From the NCBI RefSeq assembly GCF_013003965.1, contig NZ_CP053069.1, positions 1-64,000 of the forward strand: a stretch of 64,000 nucleotides of DNA. Direction: 5' to 3'. This stretch comes from Usitatibacter rugosus. GTDB taxonomy: Bacteria; Pseudomonadota; Gammaproteobacteria; Burkholderiales; Usitatibacteraceae. The translations under genes were made by a program, and so were the position numbers. Below are positions 52,983 through 64,000 of the stretch, in pieces. Each line of letters starts with the position of its first letter. Positions within the stretch are counted from its first letter, which is position 1. Below the pieces are notes generated by a model. The model was given only the letters and a program-made list of their open reading frames with translations. It ran no database searches and was not told where the DNA came from.

Positions 52983-53843
52983 ATGGACGGATCCCACATC
53001 CCGGTGATGACGCGTCGTGTTCTTTACGACGCGGGCGGCCTTCGCGTCGGCCAGGTGGCGGCGCGCCCCGTGTCGCCCGGCTGCATGGACGTCGAGGCCC
53101 CCGGCGCCAACGTCCTCGCCTTTCCGCTGAGGGGCGTCTTCGCCCGCCACCCGTCGCCGCGGCGCGAGCTCGTCGCCACCGCGAATCACGTCGTCGCATT
53201 TCCGGCCGACCAGCCGTATCGCGTGAGCTTTCCCGGCGGCATCGGCGACGACGTCCTCGTGCTGCAATGGTCGAGCGAAGCGCTCGTGACGAAGCTGCCC
53301 CGCGCCGAGGAGCGCTTCCTCGCCATGGCCGCCTCCAACGACCTCCTCGAGCCCGGCCAGATGGTCCGCCGGAGCGTGCTGCACCGCCGCCTCGCGCGCG
53401 GCGAAGGCGACCCGCTGGAGATCGAGGGCCTGTGCGCGGAGTTGCTGCGCTCGTGCCTTCGCATCGGCGAAGCGCAGCCCCCCGGCCCGCGCCGCATCGA
53501 GAGCGTGAAGGAAGCGGTGGCGCTCGCACCCGACCGCAAATGGACGCTGTCCGATCTTGCGGAAATCGCGCGCATGTCGCCCTACCATCTCGCCCATGTG
53601 TTCCGCCAGGAAGTGGGCATGCCGGTCTATGCGTACGTCCTTCGCCTGCGCCTCGCGCAGGCGCTCTCGGCGGTCGTGGACTCCGACACCGACATCACCA
53701 CCATCGCCCTCGACGCGGGCTTCGCCAGCCACAGCCACTTCACCCTGCACTTCCGCACGCTCTTCGGCGTGACGCCCGCGGCGCTGCGCCGCGGCGTCGG
53801 CTCCCGGCCCGCCGAGCTTCGCAAGATCGTGACAGCGCGCTAG
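52983..53843 (+). CDS. AraC family transcriptional regulator
   Basis: A 286-residue regulator with an N-terminal cupin-like part (about 1-150) and a C-terminal AraC DNA-binding domain (about 180-275): WTLSDLAEIARMSPYHLAHV, FRQEVGMPVYAYVLRLRLAQ and AGFASHSHFTLHFRTLFGV. The ligand is unknown. It starts 34 bases after pilL and is followed 50 bases later by an exported hydrolase, so control of that hydrolase is possible but unproven. Confidence 0.9.
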   Translation: MDGSHIPVMTRRVLYDAGGLRVGQVAARPVSPGCMDVEAPGANVLAFPLRGVFARHPSPRRELVATANHVVAFPADQPYRVSFPGGIGDDVLVLQWSSEALVTKLPRAEERFLAMAASNDLLEPGQMVRRSVLHRRLARGEGDPLEIEGLCAELLRSCLRIGEAQPPGPRRIESVKEAVALAPDRKWTLSDLAEIARMSPYHLAHVFRQEVGMPVYAYVLRLRLAQALSAVVDSDTDITTIALDAGFASHSHFTLHFRTLFGVTPAALRRGVGSRPAELRKIVTAR

Positions 53844-53893
53844 GGCCGCTCCGCCCTACAGTCGCTCCCTTCACGCAACGTGGGGTGGACGAC

Positions 53894-54859
53894 ATGATGG
53901 GCAGGAGGAAATTCTTCGGAGTACTGGCCGCGACGGCCACGGTGGTCGCGGGCGGCTGCGGTACGCCGGGCACGGGACGCGGCGCGGCGATGGACGTCGC
54001 AACCTTCCACGCACGCCGCCGCTTCGCCGCCACGCCTTCCGGCGACATCGCCTATGTCGAGCAGGGCCAGGGGCGCGTGGCCCTCTTCATCCACGGCGTG
54101 CCCCTGAACGGGCTGCACTGGCGCAATGTGATGGCCGAGCTGCACGGCGTCCGGCGCTGCATCGCGCTCGACCTGATGGGCCTCGGCTACACCCGCATCG
54201 CTCCCGGGCAGGACGTGTCGTTCGTGGCCCAGGCGCAGATGGTGCGCGAATTCATCGACGCGCTGGGCATCGACCAGGTGGACCTGATCGCCAACGACAG
54301 CGGCGGCGCCGTGGCGCAGCTCTTCGCGGTGGACAACCCGAAGCGCCTGCGCACGCTCACGCTCACCAACTGCGACGTGCACGACAACTGGCCGCCCGAG
54401 CTCATCAAGCCGTCGATCCTCGCCGCCCGCAACGGCACGCTGATCGAGCGCTACGAGCGTCTTATAGACGAGCCGGAGCTGCGCTACGAGCGCTTCGCGC
54501 GCGCCTACGCCGACCCCCGCGTGCTCACCGACGAGATCTACCGCGCGTATATCGACCCGCTTCGCGCCACGGCCGAGAGCCGCGACAACTTCCATCGCTA
54601 TTGGACGTCGTTCGACAACGTGCAGACAGTGCGCATCGAATCGCGCCTGCGCGAGCTGCACGTACCTACCCTGGTGGTCTGGGCGCTGGACGACGTCTTC
54701 TTCGACGTGAAGTGGGCGCATTGGCTCGGGCGCACGATCCCCGGCACCGTGAAAGTCGTGGCCCTGCCGGGTGCGAAGCTCTTCTTTCCGGAGGACCGGC
54801 CGCAGGCGCTGCTCTCGCCGCTGTGGGAGTTCCTGTGGTCCGAGGGCCGCAGCGCCTAG
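53894..54859 (+). CDS. Exported alpha/beta hydrolase
   Basis: A 321-residue alpha/beta hydrolase. The N-terminus has a twin-arginine motif (MGRRKFFGV), a hydrophobic segment and a possible lipobox (VVAGGC), so it may be a Tat-exported, perhaps lipid-anchored protein. The fold is clear: [15 protein letters not shown] (oxyanion hole), DLMGLGYTR, nucleophile elbow [12 protein letters not shown] with Ser in place of the more common GxSxG first glycine, and [11 protein letters not shown] for the acid. The epoxide hydrolase/haloalkane dehalogenase branch is the closest by pattern; the substrate is unknown. Its stop shares CTAG with uppP on the other strand. Confidence 0.85.
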   Translation: MMGRRKFFGVLAATATVVAGGCGTPGTGRGAAMDVATFHARRRFAATPSGDIAYVEQGQGRVALFIHGVPLNGLHWRNVMAELHGVRRCIALDLMGLGYTRIAPGQDVSFVAQAQMVREFIDALGIDQVDLIANDSGGAVAQLFAVDNPKRLRTLTLTNCDVHDNWPPELIKPSILAARNGTLIERYERLIDEPELRYERFARAYADPRVLTDEIYRAYIDPLRATAESRDNFHRYWTSFDNVQTVRIESRLRELHVPTLVVWALDDVFFDVKWAHWLGRTIPGTVKVVALPGAKLFFPEDRPQALLSPLWEFLWSEGRSA

Positions 54860-55677
54860 TGCGGCGCCTGCCCCCAGAAATACGCGAGCACGAGGACGCC
54901 GAGCACGATCCGGTACCACGCGAAGCCCTTGAAGTCGTGGCTCGCGACGAAGCGGATCAGCGCCTTCACCGCGACGAGCGCGGAGACGAAGCTCACCACG
55001 AAGCCGATGGCGAAGGGCAGGAGATCGCCGGCGCTGAAGAGCGCGCGGTACTTCACCACTTGATACCCGCTCGCCGCGAACATGATCGGCACGGCGAGGA
55101 AGAACGAGAACTCGGTGGCCGCCTGGCGCGAGAGGCCGAAGACCATGCCGCCCATGATGGTGGCGCCGGAGCGAGACGTCCCGGGGATGAGCGAGAGGCA
55201 CTGCGCGAGGCCGACCTTCAGCGCGTCCTTCCACGTCATCGCGTCCACGGCCGTGACGCGCGGGGCGCCGTGACGCTTGTACCAGGCTTCGATCGCGAAG
55301 ATCGCGAAGGCGCCGACGATGAGCGCGATCGCCACGCTCACCGGGTTGAACAGGTGCTCCTTGATCCTCGACTGGAACGCGAGGCCGACGATCGCCGCCG
55401 GGAGGAACGCCACGAAGAGGTTGGCCGCGAAGCGCTGCTGCACCGGGTCGGAGGCGATGCCGGAGAAGGCCTTGGCGAACCGCGCGCGATACTCCCAGCA
55501 CACGGCGAGGATGGCGCCAAGCTGGATCACGATGTCGAACACCTTGCCCTTCTCGTCGTTCGCGCCGAGCCAGTCGGAGACGATGATCAGGTGACCGGTG
55601 GAGGAGACGGGAAGGAACTCGGTGAGTCCCTCGACGAGCCCGAGGAGGAGCGCGTGCCAGGCCGGAACAAAATCCAT
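54856..55677 (-). CDS. uppP: Undecaprenyl-diphosphatase UppP (BacA)
   Basis: UppP removes a phosphate from undecaprenyl pyrophosphate to recycle the lipid carrier of peptidoglycan synthesis. The 273-residue polytopic membrane protein has both active-site regions: [17 protein letters not shown] near the start and [20 protein letters not shown] in the middle. The length matches the family. It shares its stop tetranucleotide with the hydrolase gene and is divergent from the aldo/keto reductase gene across 44 bases. Confidence 0.97.
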   Translation of the reverse strand: MDFVPAWHALLLGLVEGLTEFLPVSSTGHLIIVSDWLGANDEKGKVFDIVIQLGAILAVCWEYRARFAKAFSGIASDPVQQRFAANLFVAFLPAAIVGLAFQSRIKEHLFNPVSVAIALIVGAFAIFAIEAWYKRHGAPRVTAVDAMTWKDALKVGLAQCLSLIPGTSRSGATIMGGMVFGLSRQAATEFSFFLAVPIMFAASGYQVVKYRALFSAGDLLPFAIGFVVSFVSALVAVKALIRFVASHDFKGFAWYRIVLGVLVLAYFWGQAPH

Positions 55678-55721
55678 CGCGCGAGTCTAACATCGGGATC
55701 ATTGCATCCCGCTGGCCCCCG

Positions 55722-56621
55722 ATGGATCGACGCTCCCTGCTGAAAGCCGCCGCCGCACTCGGTGCCCTGCCCGCGCTGGGTGCCGCTGCGGCCGACGCAC
55801 CGCTCACCCGCGCGGTGCCCTCGAGCGGCGAGCGCATCCCCGCGATCGGCCTCGGCACCTGGATTACCTTCGACGTCACGGATGCCCCCGGCCGGGAAAC
55901 GCGCGCGGCGATCCTGCGCGCGTTCTTCGAGTCGGGCGGGAGGCTCGTCGATTCCTCTCCGATGTATGGGTCGTCGGAGGAGACGATCGGCGTGGGGCTG
56001 GAACGCATCGGCCGTCCGCCTTCGCTCTTCGCGGCCACCAAGGTGTGGACCGTGGGCGGCCTCGCCGGCCGCCGCCAGATGGAACGCTCGCGCACCCTGT
56101 GGAAGGTGCCGCGCTTCGACCTCCTGCAGGTCCATAACTTCCTCGACTGGGACACGCACCTACCTACGCTGAAGGCGATGAAGGCCGACGGGCGCTTGCG
56201 CTACGTCGGCGTCACCACCTCGCACGGCCGGCGCCACGACCTGGGCGAGGAGCTCATCCAGCGCGAGCGCCTCGACTTCTTCCAGGTGACGTACAACCTT
56301 GCGGACCGCGAAGCGGAGCAGCGGCTGCTGCCGCTCGCGGCGGAGCGTGGAACGGCCGTGATCATCAATCGCCCGTTCGACGGCGGCGCGCAGTTCGGAC
56401 GCATGAAGGGCAAGGCGCTGCCGGGCTGGGCCGCGGAGATCGGTGCGACGACGTGGGCCGCGGTGTTCCTGAAGTGGATCGTGGGGCATCCGGCCGTCAC
56501 GGTCGCCATTCCCGCGACGTCGCAGTTGCCGCACCTGAAGGAGAACATGGCGGCGCTCACGGGGCCGCTGCCGGACGCGGCGCTTCGCAAGCGCATCGCC
56601 GCCGAGTTCGACCGCGGTTAA
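55722..56621 (+). CDS. Exported aldo/keto reductase
   Basis: A 299-residue TIM-barrel oxidoreductase with a clear twin-arginine signal (MDRRSLLKAAAALGALPALG). The catalytic tetrad is visible: Asp and Tyr in VDSSPMYG, Lys in FAATKVW and His in LLQVHNFLDW. The AKR family normally uses NADPH, which is absent from the periplasm, so the Tat signal implies export with bound cofactor; Tat-exported AKR proteins are known in proteobacteria but their substrates are mostly unclear. The TAA stop shares TTAA with the convergent GGDEF gene. Confidence 0.88.
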   Translation: MDRRSLLKAAAALGALPALGAAAADAPLTRAVPSSGERIPAIGLGTWITFDVTDAPGRETRAAILRAFFESGGRLVDSSPMYGSSEETIGVGLERIGRPPSLFAATKVWTVGGLAGRRQMERSRTLWKVPRFDLLQVHNFLDWDTHLPTLKAMKADGRLRYVGVTTSHGRRHDLGEELIQRERLDFFQVTYNLADREAEQRLLPLAAERGTAVIINRPFDGGAQFGRMKGKALPGWAAEIGATTWAAVFLKWIVGHPAVTVAIPATSQLPHLKENMAALTGPLPDAALRKRIAAEFDRG

Positions 56622-59202
56622 GCCTCGCGCGCCTCGGCGCGCCGTTGCAGTGCGTCGGGCGCTCCGTGTACGCGGTTGCGGCCCAGCCGCTTCGCCTCGT
56701 AGAGCGCGGCATCCGCGGCGCGCAGGAGGTCTTCCAGCTCCGCCGCGCTGCTGCCGCGCAGCGTCTGCGCATCGACGACCGCCGCGCATCCCAGGCTGAT
56801 CGTGGCGCGGAAGGGAGCCCCCGCGTATTCGACCTCCAGCGCTTCCACCGCGACGCGGATGCGCTCGGCCGCCTTCATCGTCGCCTCGAGGTCCGCCCCG
56901 GGGAGCACGAACGCGAATTCCTCGCCGCCCATCCGCCCGATCACGTCGTGCGGGCGCTGCTGCGCGCGAAGCACCGTCGAGACCGCGGAGATCACGCGGT
57001 CGCCGGCGCCGTGGCCGCCCTGGTCGTTGATCGACTTGAAGCGGTCGAGGTCCGCCATGACGACGCCGATCGCCCCGCCGTAGCGGATGGCGCGCGACAC
57101 CTCGCTCTCGGCGGTGGCAAAGAAGCGCCGGCGGTTGGCCAGCCCCGTGAGCGGATCGGTGGTCGCGAGCTTGCGCATCTCGGACTCCGTCTCGCCCAGG
57201 CGGCGGTGCTTCTCCTCGAGCTGCCCGTGGGCGCGAGCGTTGGCGAAGGCGACGGCCGCGTAGCCGCAGATCGTGCGGAAGACGAGCTTCTCGCGCTCAC
57301 CATACGCGCCCAACGTCGTGGTCTGGACCGTGAGCACACCCAGCAGTTGGTCCTTCACCACCATGGGCGCGAACCAGAAGGTGCGCGTGGGCTCGGTGCC
57401 GGGGATCCGCGCCGCGGCGCGCGCGCCTTCCTCGGCCTCGATGCAGATCTCCACGCGCTCGCGGGCGGCCCGCGCGGCATAGCTCTCGAAGTCGGCGAGC
57501 TGCACGTCGGAGATCGGCAGCGGTCGTCCGCGCTCGATCGCGTAGCGCGTGAGGCGTGCGCCGGCCGCGTCGAACACGAAGACGCCGGTGAACGTGACGT
57601 CGGCGAAGCGGCCGAGGTGCCGGTGCATCGCCTCGAGCATCTCGGCCGGGTCGAGGTGCGACGTGATGTCCTGGCCCACCAGCCGGAGGTTCTCCAGGGT
57701 CGAGAGCGCCGACTCGAGGTCGCGCGCACGCTCCTTCGCGCGTTCGGTCTCGTGGCGCTCCTGCGCGAGCAGGAGCTGGTTCACGGCCCGCCGGTCCTTT
57801 TCCTTCACTTCCTCGGCGCGCGCGGTGCGTTCGGCCGCGAGCGCACGCGACAAATCGCCCGCCGCTTCATGGGCGCGCGCGATCTCGGTGTGGAGCTGGC
57901 TCTTCTCGTGGTGGCCGCCGATCGAACCGACCACCTCCAGCGCCTGTTCCAGGTGACGAAGCGCCAGGGCGACGTTGTCGGGCTCGCCCAGCTCGGTGCC
58001 GTGCGTGCCGTAGATCTCCGCCAGCGAGCGCAGCGCTTCCACTTCCCACAGGCGCGCCTTGGTGCTGCGTGCGAGCTCGAGCGCGGCATTGGCGCTATCC
58101 AGCGCTTCGCGGGCTCGCCCCAGCCGCGAGAGCGCTTGCGCGCCAATCGCGAGCAGGCACGCCACCTCGGGCTGCGAGCCCAGGTCGCGCATGATCGATT
58201 CGGCGTGGCGCAGGTGCTCCAGCGCCTCCTCGTTGCGACCCAACGCCAGGCAGGCGTCCCCGAGGTAGTACGTGGCAATGGCATAGCCCCGGGCCCGCGG
58301 ATGGTCGCCGAGGACACTGCGCGCTTCCGCGAGCAGCTCGATGGCGCGCTCGGGCTGTCCGGTGTCGGAGAGCTGGCGTGCGAAATTCGCGAGCGCATGT
58401 CCGATGGCACGCGGCCATCCCAGTTGCCGGGCCCTCGCGAGCAGGCGCTCGGCCGTGGCGCAGCTCGCTTCGCGGTCGCCCAGGTTCGAGTGCGCGGAGA
58501 CCAGGCCGGCTTCGGCGCGGAAGGCCTGCTCGAGCATGCCGCAAGCCCGGGCCGAGGGAACGACCTCGCTGAAGATCGGCACGACCTCGAGGAACGCGTT
58601 CTGCTGGAAGGCGAGCACGCCCTCGATGAAGCGAAGGTGCGCCTCGACCGAAGGCGAAGGCCGCATCACTTCGGAGCGGATCAGCCGCAGCTCCGAGGCG
58701 ACGGAGCCGGGGTCGCCAAAGCCGCTGGCGAGCACGGTCCAGAGGCGGGCGTGCGCGATGCGCTGCACGTCGCCCGCGGCGCGGTAGGCGTCGAGCGCCT
58801 CGCGGTAGAAGCCGAGCTCCCGCTCGCGCATTCCATCGACCTCCGCGATGCGCGAGGCGAGCAACGCCACGTCACCCACGCCCGCGACATCCCCGCAGCT
58901 TTCGAACTGGGAGCGGGCCCGCTGGCAGAGCGCCGTCGCTTCCTCGACGTGGGAATTGAGCAGGGCGCACTCGGCGAGCGTGAGGGCGATGCGTGCGGGC
59001 AGCGGTCCCTGCTGCGGGCTCTCGCCGCGTCCCGCGTCCACCAGCGCCTCGGCCTCGCGCGCCACGCGGGCGGCTCGCGCGACATCGCGCTGCCGCAGGT
59101 GCCACGCGAGTGCCACGAGGGGCTCGAGGCGCCCGCCGCCCGAGGCGGCGCCCGCCGTGCGTTCGAGCTCCTCGACCTGCGCGTCGGTGGCGTAGAAATC
59201 CA

Positions 59203-59203
<1 letters not shown>
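56618..59203 (-). CDS. Soluble diguanylate cyclase with TPR-like and GAF domains
   Basis: An 861-residue protein predicted to make c-di-GMP. The N-terminal half (about 1-440) is a helical repeat array resembling TPRs (for example HARLWTVLASGFGD and CLALGRNEEALEHLRHAESI). A coiled-coil region follows (about 440-510), then a GAF-like domain (about 530-680), and a GGDEF domain with the active site GGEEF at 759-763 (in GRMGGEEFAFVLPG) and DLDRFKSINDQGGHGAGD. No transmembrane segment is seen. The start ATG at 59203 shares one base with the thiC stop (TGATG), which suggests translational coupling. It converges on the aldo/keto reductase gene with interleaved stops. Confidence 0.93.
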
Positions 59204-61258
<2,055 letters not shown>

Positions 61259-61316
61259 TACCGGAAGGAGAGGGGGGCCACAAATGACCCGGCGCAAGGG
61301 CGCGGAAAGAAACTAC

Positions 61317-61345
61317 TTGACCGAGTAATTACGCAAGCGTACAGT
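61317..61345 (+). promoter_or_regulatory. Promoter of the TetR-HlyD-ABC operon with a palindromic operator
   Basis: TTGACC (61317-61322) and TACAGT (61340-61345) are separated by exactly 17 bases, a strong sigma-70 promoter. The spacer contains the palindrome GTAATTAC (61325-61332), a likely core of a TetR operator that would block RNA polymerase. The start codon is 36 bases beyond the -10. The rest of the 264-base gap to thiC is occupied by the TPP riboswitch and its promoter region. Confidence 0.75.
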
Positions 61346-61380
61346 TTCGATCCTCGACGACGCAACCGACCCGGAAAACC

Positions 61381-62073
61381 ATGGCCAGGCCCTCCCGCAA
61401 CCTCGACCGCGCGCTGATCGCCGCGGGCCAGGCGCTCTACCCGTCCACCGGGTGCGCCGGCCTTACGATCCGGCAGGTGGCCGACGCGGCCGGCGTCAAC
61501 ATCGGCATGTTCCACTACCACTTCAAGACGCGCGAAGCGTTCCTGCGCGCCGTCCTGGAGGCGAACTACGAGGACATGTTCTCGCGCCTGCCCGTCGTGA
61601 CGGAGCAGCTCGCGCGCGACTTCTCGCACACCGACCTGCTGCGCCACGCCCTGAAGGCGCTGGGCCACTGGTCGCGCGAGCACCGGGGCTTCATCGCCCG
61701 GTTGCTGGCCGACTGCATGGCGCACGACCCGGTCGCGCGCAGCTTCTTCGCCGCGAACTTCCCGCGCCACCTCGAGCGCGTGGGCCAGATCATCGCGGCG
61801 GCTCAGCAGGCGGGTGCGCTTCGCGCCATGCCGCTTCCGCAGGCGATGGCGTTCTGCGCCGGCGCCATCTCGCTGCCGTTGATCGCCGTGGGTACGGTCG
61901 TCGATTCGGGAATGTTGCCGGCGCCGCGCAAGCGTTCGCTGGAAGCCGCCGTGCTTTCCGCGGCGGCCGTCGACGAGCGCATCGAGCTCGTGCTGCACGC
62001 GCTCGGCACTCCCCTTCCCGCGACCCGCAAGGCCGCTCCGAAAGCCAGCAAGAAAAAGAAAGGCACGTCATGA
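61381..62073 (+). CDS. TetR family transcriptional regulator (CecR-like context)
   Basis: A 230-residue repressor with an N-terminal helix-turn-helix (about 10-60: GLTIRQVADAAGVNIGMFHY then HFKTREAFLRAVLEANYEDM) and a C-terminal ligand-binding domain. It ends in a lysine-rich tail. The gene order TetR - HlyD - ABC ATPase - permease matches the CecR-YbhGFSR drug-efflux operon of enteric bacteria, so it probably represses its own operon and responds to an exported compound. It overlaps the next gene by four bases. Confidence 0.9.
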   Translation: MARPSRNLDRALIAAGQALYPSTGCAGLTIRQVADAAGVNIGMFHYHFKTREAFLRAVLEANYEDMFSRLPVVTEQLARDFSHTDLLRHALKALGHWSREHRGFIARLLADCMAHDPVARSFFAANFPRHLERVGQIIAAAQQAGALRAMPLPQAMAFCAGAISLPLIAVGTVVDSGMLPAPRKRSLEAAVLSAAAVDERIELVLHALGTPLPATRKAAPKASKKKKGTS

Positions 62074-63014
62074 GAACCGCCTTTTCCCTCCTCGCCGCCG
62101 TGGTGATCGCCGGTTGCGGCGCCAAGGACAACGGATCGCTGCAGGGCTACGCCGAGGGCGATTACGTCCGCGTGGCCGCGCCCTTCGCCGGCAACCTGGT
62201 CCAGCTCAGAGTCGCGCGCGGCGCGTCGGTCACCCCGGGCGCACCTCTCTTCGCGCTCGAGCAGGAGAACGAAGCCGCGGGACGCCGCGAAGCGGAAGAC
62301 CGCGTGCGCCAGGCCGAAGCCCAGCGCGACAACCTGCTGAAGGGTGTGCGTCCCAGCGAGATGGAAGCGCTGAAGGCACAGCTCGCGCAGGCGCAGAGCG
62401 CCGCCGCCTTCGCCGTGAAGGAATACGTGCGCGCCGAGGACCTGGTGAAGAAGGGCTTCCTCTCGCCGCAGAAGCTCGACGAGGCTCGCACGACTCGCGA
62501 CAGCAGCGCCCAGCGCGTGCGCGAGCTCGACGCCCAGATCGTCACCGCGGGGCTGGGCGGGCGCGCCGATCAGGTCCGCGCCGCCGAATCCGAAGTGCGC
62601 GCCGCGCGGGCCTCCCTCGACCAGGCCGACTGGCGCCTGCGCCAGAAGACCGTCGCCTCCACCGTGAACGGCGTCGTGACCGACACCAATTTCGTGCAGG
62701 GCGAGTGGGTCGCGGCCGGCGCACCGATCGTCGCGATCCTTCCGCCTGAAAACGTGAAGGTGCGCTTCTTCGTCCCCGAGCCGCGCCTCGGTGCGGTGAA
62801 GGTCGGCCAGGCTGTCGAGCTCAGCTGCGACGGCTGCTCGGCGACGATCCCCGCGAAGGTCTCCTTCGTCGCGCCCCAGGCCGAGTTCACGCCGCCGGTG
62901 ATCTACAGCCGCGATAGCCGCGCGAAGCTGGTCTTCCTCGTCGAGGCTCGCCCGTCGAAGGAAGACGCGGTGAAGCTCCACCCGGGACAGCCGGTTGACG
63001 TGGTCCTCAAGTGA
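62070..63014 (+). CDS. HlyD/YbhG-type membrane fusion lipoprotein
   Basis: A 314-residue periplasmic adaptor. It has a lipoprotein signal (FSLLAAVVIAGC, lipidated cysteine about residue 16), a barrel/lipoyl region (GDYVRVAAPFAGNLVQLRVA), a long coiled coil (about 65-185), and the returning lipoyl half with ILPPENVKVRFFVPEPRLGA. Such proteins bridge an inner-membrane ABC exporter to an outer-membrane channel. Start ATG at 62070 overlaps the TetR stop as ATGA; it overlaps the ATPase gene by four bases. Confidence 0.92.
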   Translation: MRTAFSLLAAVVIAGCGAKDNGSLQGYAEGDYVRVAAPFAGNLVQLRVARGASVTPGAPLFALEQENEAAGRREAEDRVRQAEAQRDNLLKGVRPSEMEALKAQLAQAQSAAAFAVKEYVRAEDLVKKGFLSPQKLDEARTTRDSSAQRVRELDAQIVTAGLGGRADQVRAAESEVRAARASLDQADWRLRQKTVASTVNGVVTDTNFVQGEWVAAGAPIVAILPPENVKVRFFVPEPRLGAVKVGQAVELSCDGCSATIPAKVSFVAPQAEFTPPVIYSRDSRAKLVFLVEARPSKEDAVKLHPGQPVDVVLK

Positions 63015-63967
63015 ACGCCCGGTTGCAGTCGAAGCCCGCGAACGAGGTCGTCATCGACGTCTCGGGGCTCACCAAGCGCTTCGGCGAGAAGACGGTCGTC
63101 GACCACTTCGCGCTGCAGGTGATGCGCGGCCAGATCTACGGCTTCCTCGGCCCCAACGGCAGCGGCAAGACCACGACCATCCGCATGCTCTGCGGCCTGC
63201 TCACGCCCGACGAAGGGCAGGGCACGTGCCTGGGCTACGACATCCTCACCGAGAGCGCGAAGATCAAGCGCGAGGTGGGCTACATGACGCAGAAGTTCAG
63301 CCTCTACGAGGACCTCTCGATCGAGGAGAACCTGGACTTCGTCGCGCGCATGTACGACGTCGCCGACCGACCGCGCCGCGTGGTCGAGACGATCGAGCGC
63401 CTGGGCCTCACGTCGCGCAAGGCGCAGCTCGCGGGCACGCTCTCCGGCGGCTGGAAGCAGCGCCTGGCGCTCGCCGCGTGCCTGCTGCACGACCCGCAGC
63501 TGCTCCTGCTCGACGAGCCCACCGCGGGCGTGGACCCCGGGGCGCGGCGCGACTTCTGGGACCAGATCCACCGCCTCGCCGGCGAGGGCATGACCGTGCT
63601 CGTCTCCACGCACTACATGGACGAGGCCGAGCGCTGCCACGAGCTCGCCTACATCGCCTACGGCAAGCTGCTCACCCACGGCACGATTCCCGAGGTGGTC
63701 GCCGAGGCGGGGCTCGCGACGTGGGAGATCGAAAGCGCCGATGCCGAAGCACTCTTCGCGCTCACCCACGAGATCGAGAAGAGCCCTGGCGTGGAGATGG
63801 CCGTGCCGTTCGGCAACCGCCTGCACGTGAGCGGCACCGACGCCGCGGCGCTGAAGGCGACGCTCGAGGGCGTGGCGAAGCGCCCCGGGCTCACCGTCCG
63901 CGAAGTCGAGTCGAGCCTCGAGGACGTCTTCATCCACATGATGCGCACGAACCAGCCGAAGGCCTGA
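63011..63967 (+). CDS. ABC-2 type exporter ATP-binding protein
   Basis: A 318-residue ATPase with Walker A GPNGSGKTT, the Q-loop MTQKFSLYEDLS, signature LSGGWKQRLALAACLL, Walker B LLLLDEPTAGVDP and the switch histidine in VSTHYMDEAERC. The C-terminal part (about 230-318) is the small extra domain found in ABC-2 exporters. The start is a GTG overlapping the HlyD stop. It should work with permeases encoded just beyond the window edge. Confidence 0.93.
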   Translation: MNARLQSKPANEVVIDVSGLTKRFGEKTVVDHFALQVMRGQIYGFLGPNGSGKTTTIRMLCGLLTPDEGQGTCLGYDILTESAKIKREVGYMTQKFSLYEDLSIEENLDFVARMYDVADRPRRVVETIERLGLTSRKAQLAGTLSGGWKQRLALAACLLHDPQLLLLDEPTAGVDPGARRDFWDQIHRLAGEGMTVLVSTHYMDEAERCHELAYIAYGKLLTHGTIPEVVAEAGLATWEIESADAEALFALTHEIEKSPGVEMAVPFGNRLHVSGTDAAALKATLEGVAKRPGLTVREVESSLEDVFIHMMRTNQPKA

Positions 63968-63972
63968 CGATC

Positions 63973-64000
63973 ATGCTCACCTGGCACCGCTTCCTGGCCG
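63973..64000 (+). CDS. ABC-2 permease, first codons only (cut by the window end)
   Basis: An ATG at 63973, 5 bases after the ATPase stop, opens a frame reading MLTWHRFLA up to the window edge. By position this is the expected ABC-2 type permease (YbhS-like) of the exporter, but only nine codons are visible, so the identity rests on context. Confidence 0.55.

Noticed and set aside
47714-52999. A very long open frame on the minus strand opposite pilL
   Set aside because: High GC content with strong third-position bias leaves antisense frames open. The plus frame encodes a complete, recognisable kinase, while the minus translation is compositionally odd (rich in Arg, His, Leu and Asp) with no known motif.

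Overview
The window is a GC-rich chromosomal segment whose first base is the dnaA start codon, so the replicon has been numbered from dnaA. Gene content and order point to a betaproteobacterium: dnaA-dnaN-gyrB, def-fmt followed by a DUF4390 gene and an NtrY/NtrX pair, pilMNOPQ-aroK-aroB divergent from mrcA, engB divergent from a cytochrome c4 gene, and a pilGHIJL chemosensory cluster. The lineage below class level (perhaps Usitatibacteraceae or a relative) is only an inference. No rRNA, tRNA, insertion sequence, prophage or CRISPR array was seen. No stretch longer than 300 bases lacks a gene; the longest gaps are about 100 to 265 bases and each is described.

Layout. 1-6276: replication genes dnaA, dnaN and gyrB, then a membrane fatty-acid-hydroxylase-type protein. 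6287-7915: a GlxA-type AraC regulator divergent from a small exported protein. 7938-13044 (minus): a LysM protein, dprA and topA. 13162-18717 (plus): def, fmt, a DUF4390 protein and an NtrY/NtrX-like two-component system whose regulator has lost its ATPase and sigma-54 motifs. 18714-26198 (minus): a peptide-type ABC importer continuing, mostly by 4-base overlaps, into an N-formylglutamate amidohydrolase with a histidine-rich tail and an AstE/AspA-type deacylase. 26240-33303: a small TPR-like protein, then aroB, aroK and the pilMNOPQ type IV pilus assembly operon. 33477-38906: mrcA, a small unknown gene, hemB, engB and cytochrome c4. 38903-42846 (minus): thiD-thiE-hemL and a diguanylate cyclase. 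42982-52948 (plus): rubredoxin and the pilus chemosensory operon. 52983-61116: an AraC regulator, an exported hydrolase, uppP, an exported aldo/keto reductase, then thiC (behind a TPP riboswitch) joined to a second diguanylate cyclase. 61381-64000: a TetR regulator, an HlyD-type lipoprotein, an ABC ATPase and the first bases of a permease.

How the genes work together. Both GGDEF genes here lie directly downstream of thiamine genes in tightly joined units: thiC-GGDEF behind a TPP riboswitch, and thiD-thiE-hemL-GGDEF. Together with two pilus gene clusters, this suggests a link between vitamin B1 status, c-di-GMP and surface behaviour. The ABC importer and its two amide hydrolases look like one pathway for taking up and deacylating N-acylated peptides or amino acids. 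Gene packing is extreme: five convergent gene pairs share a palindromic stop tetranucleotide (CTAG four times, TTAA once), so the stop codons of the two strands lie inside each other.
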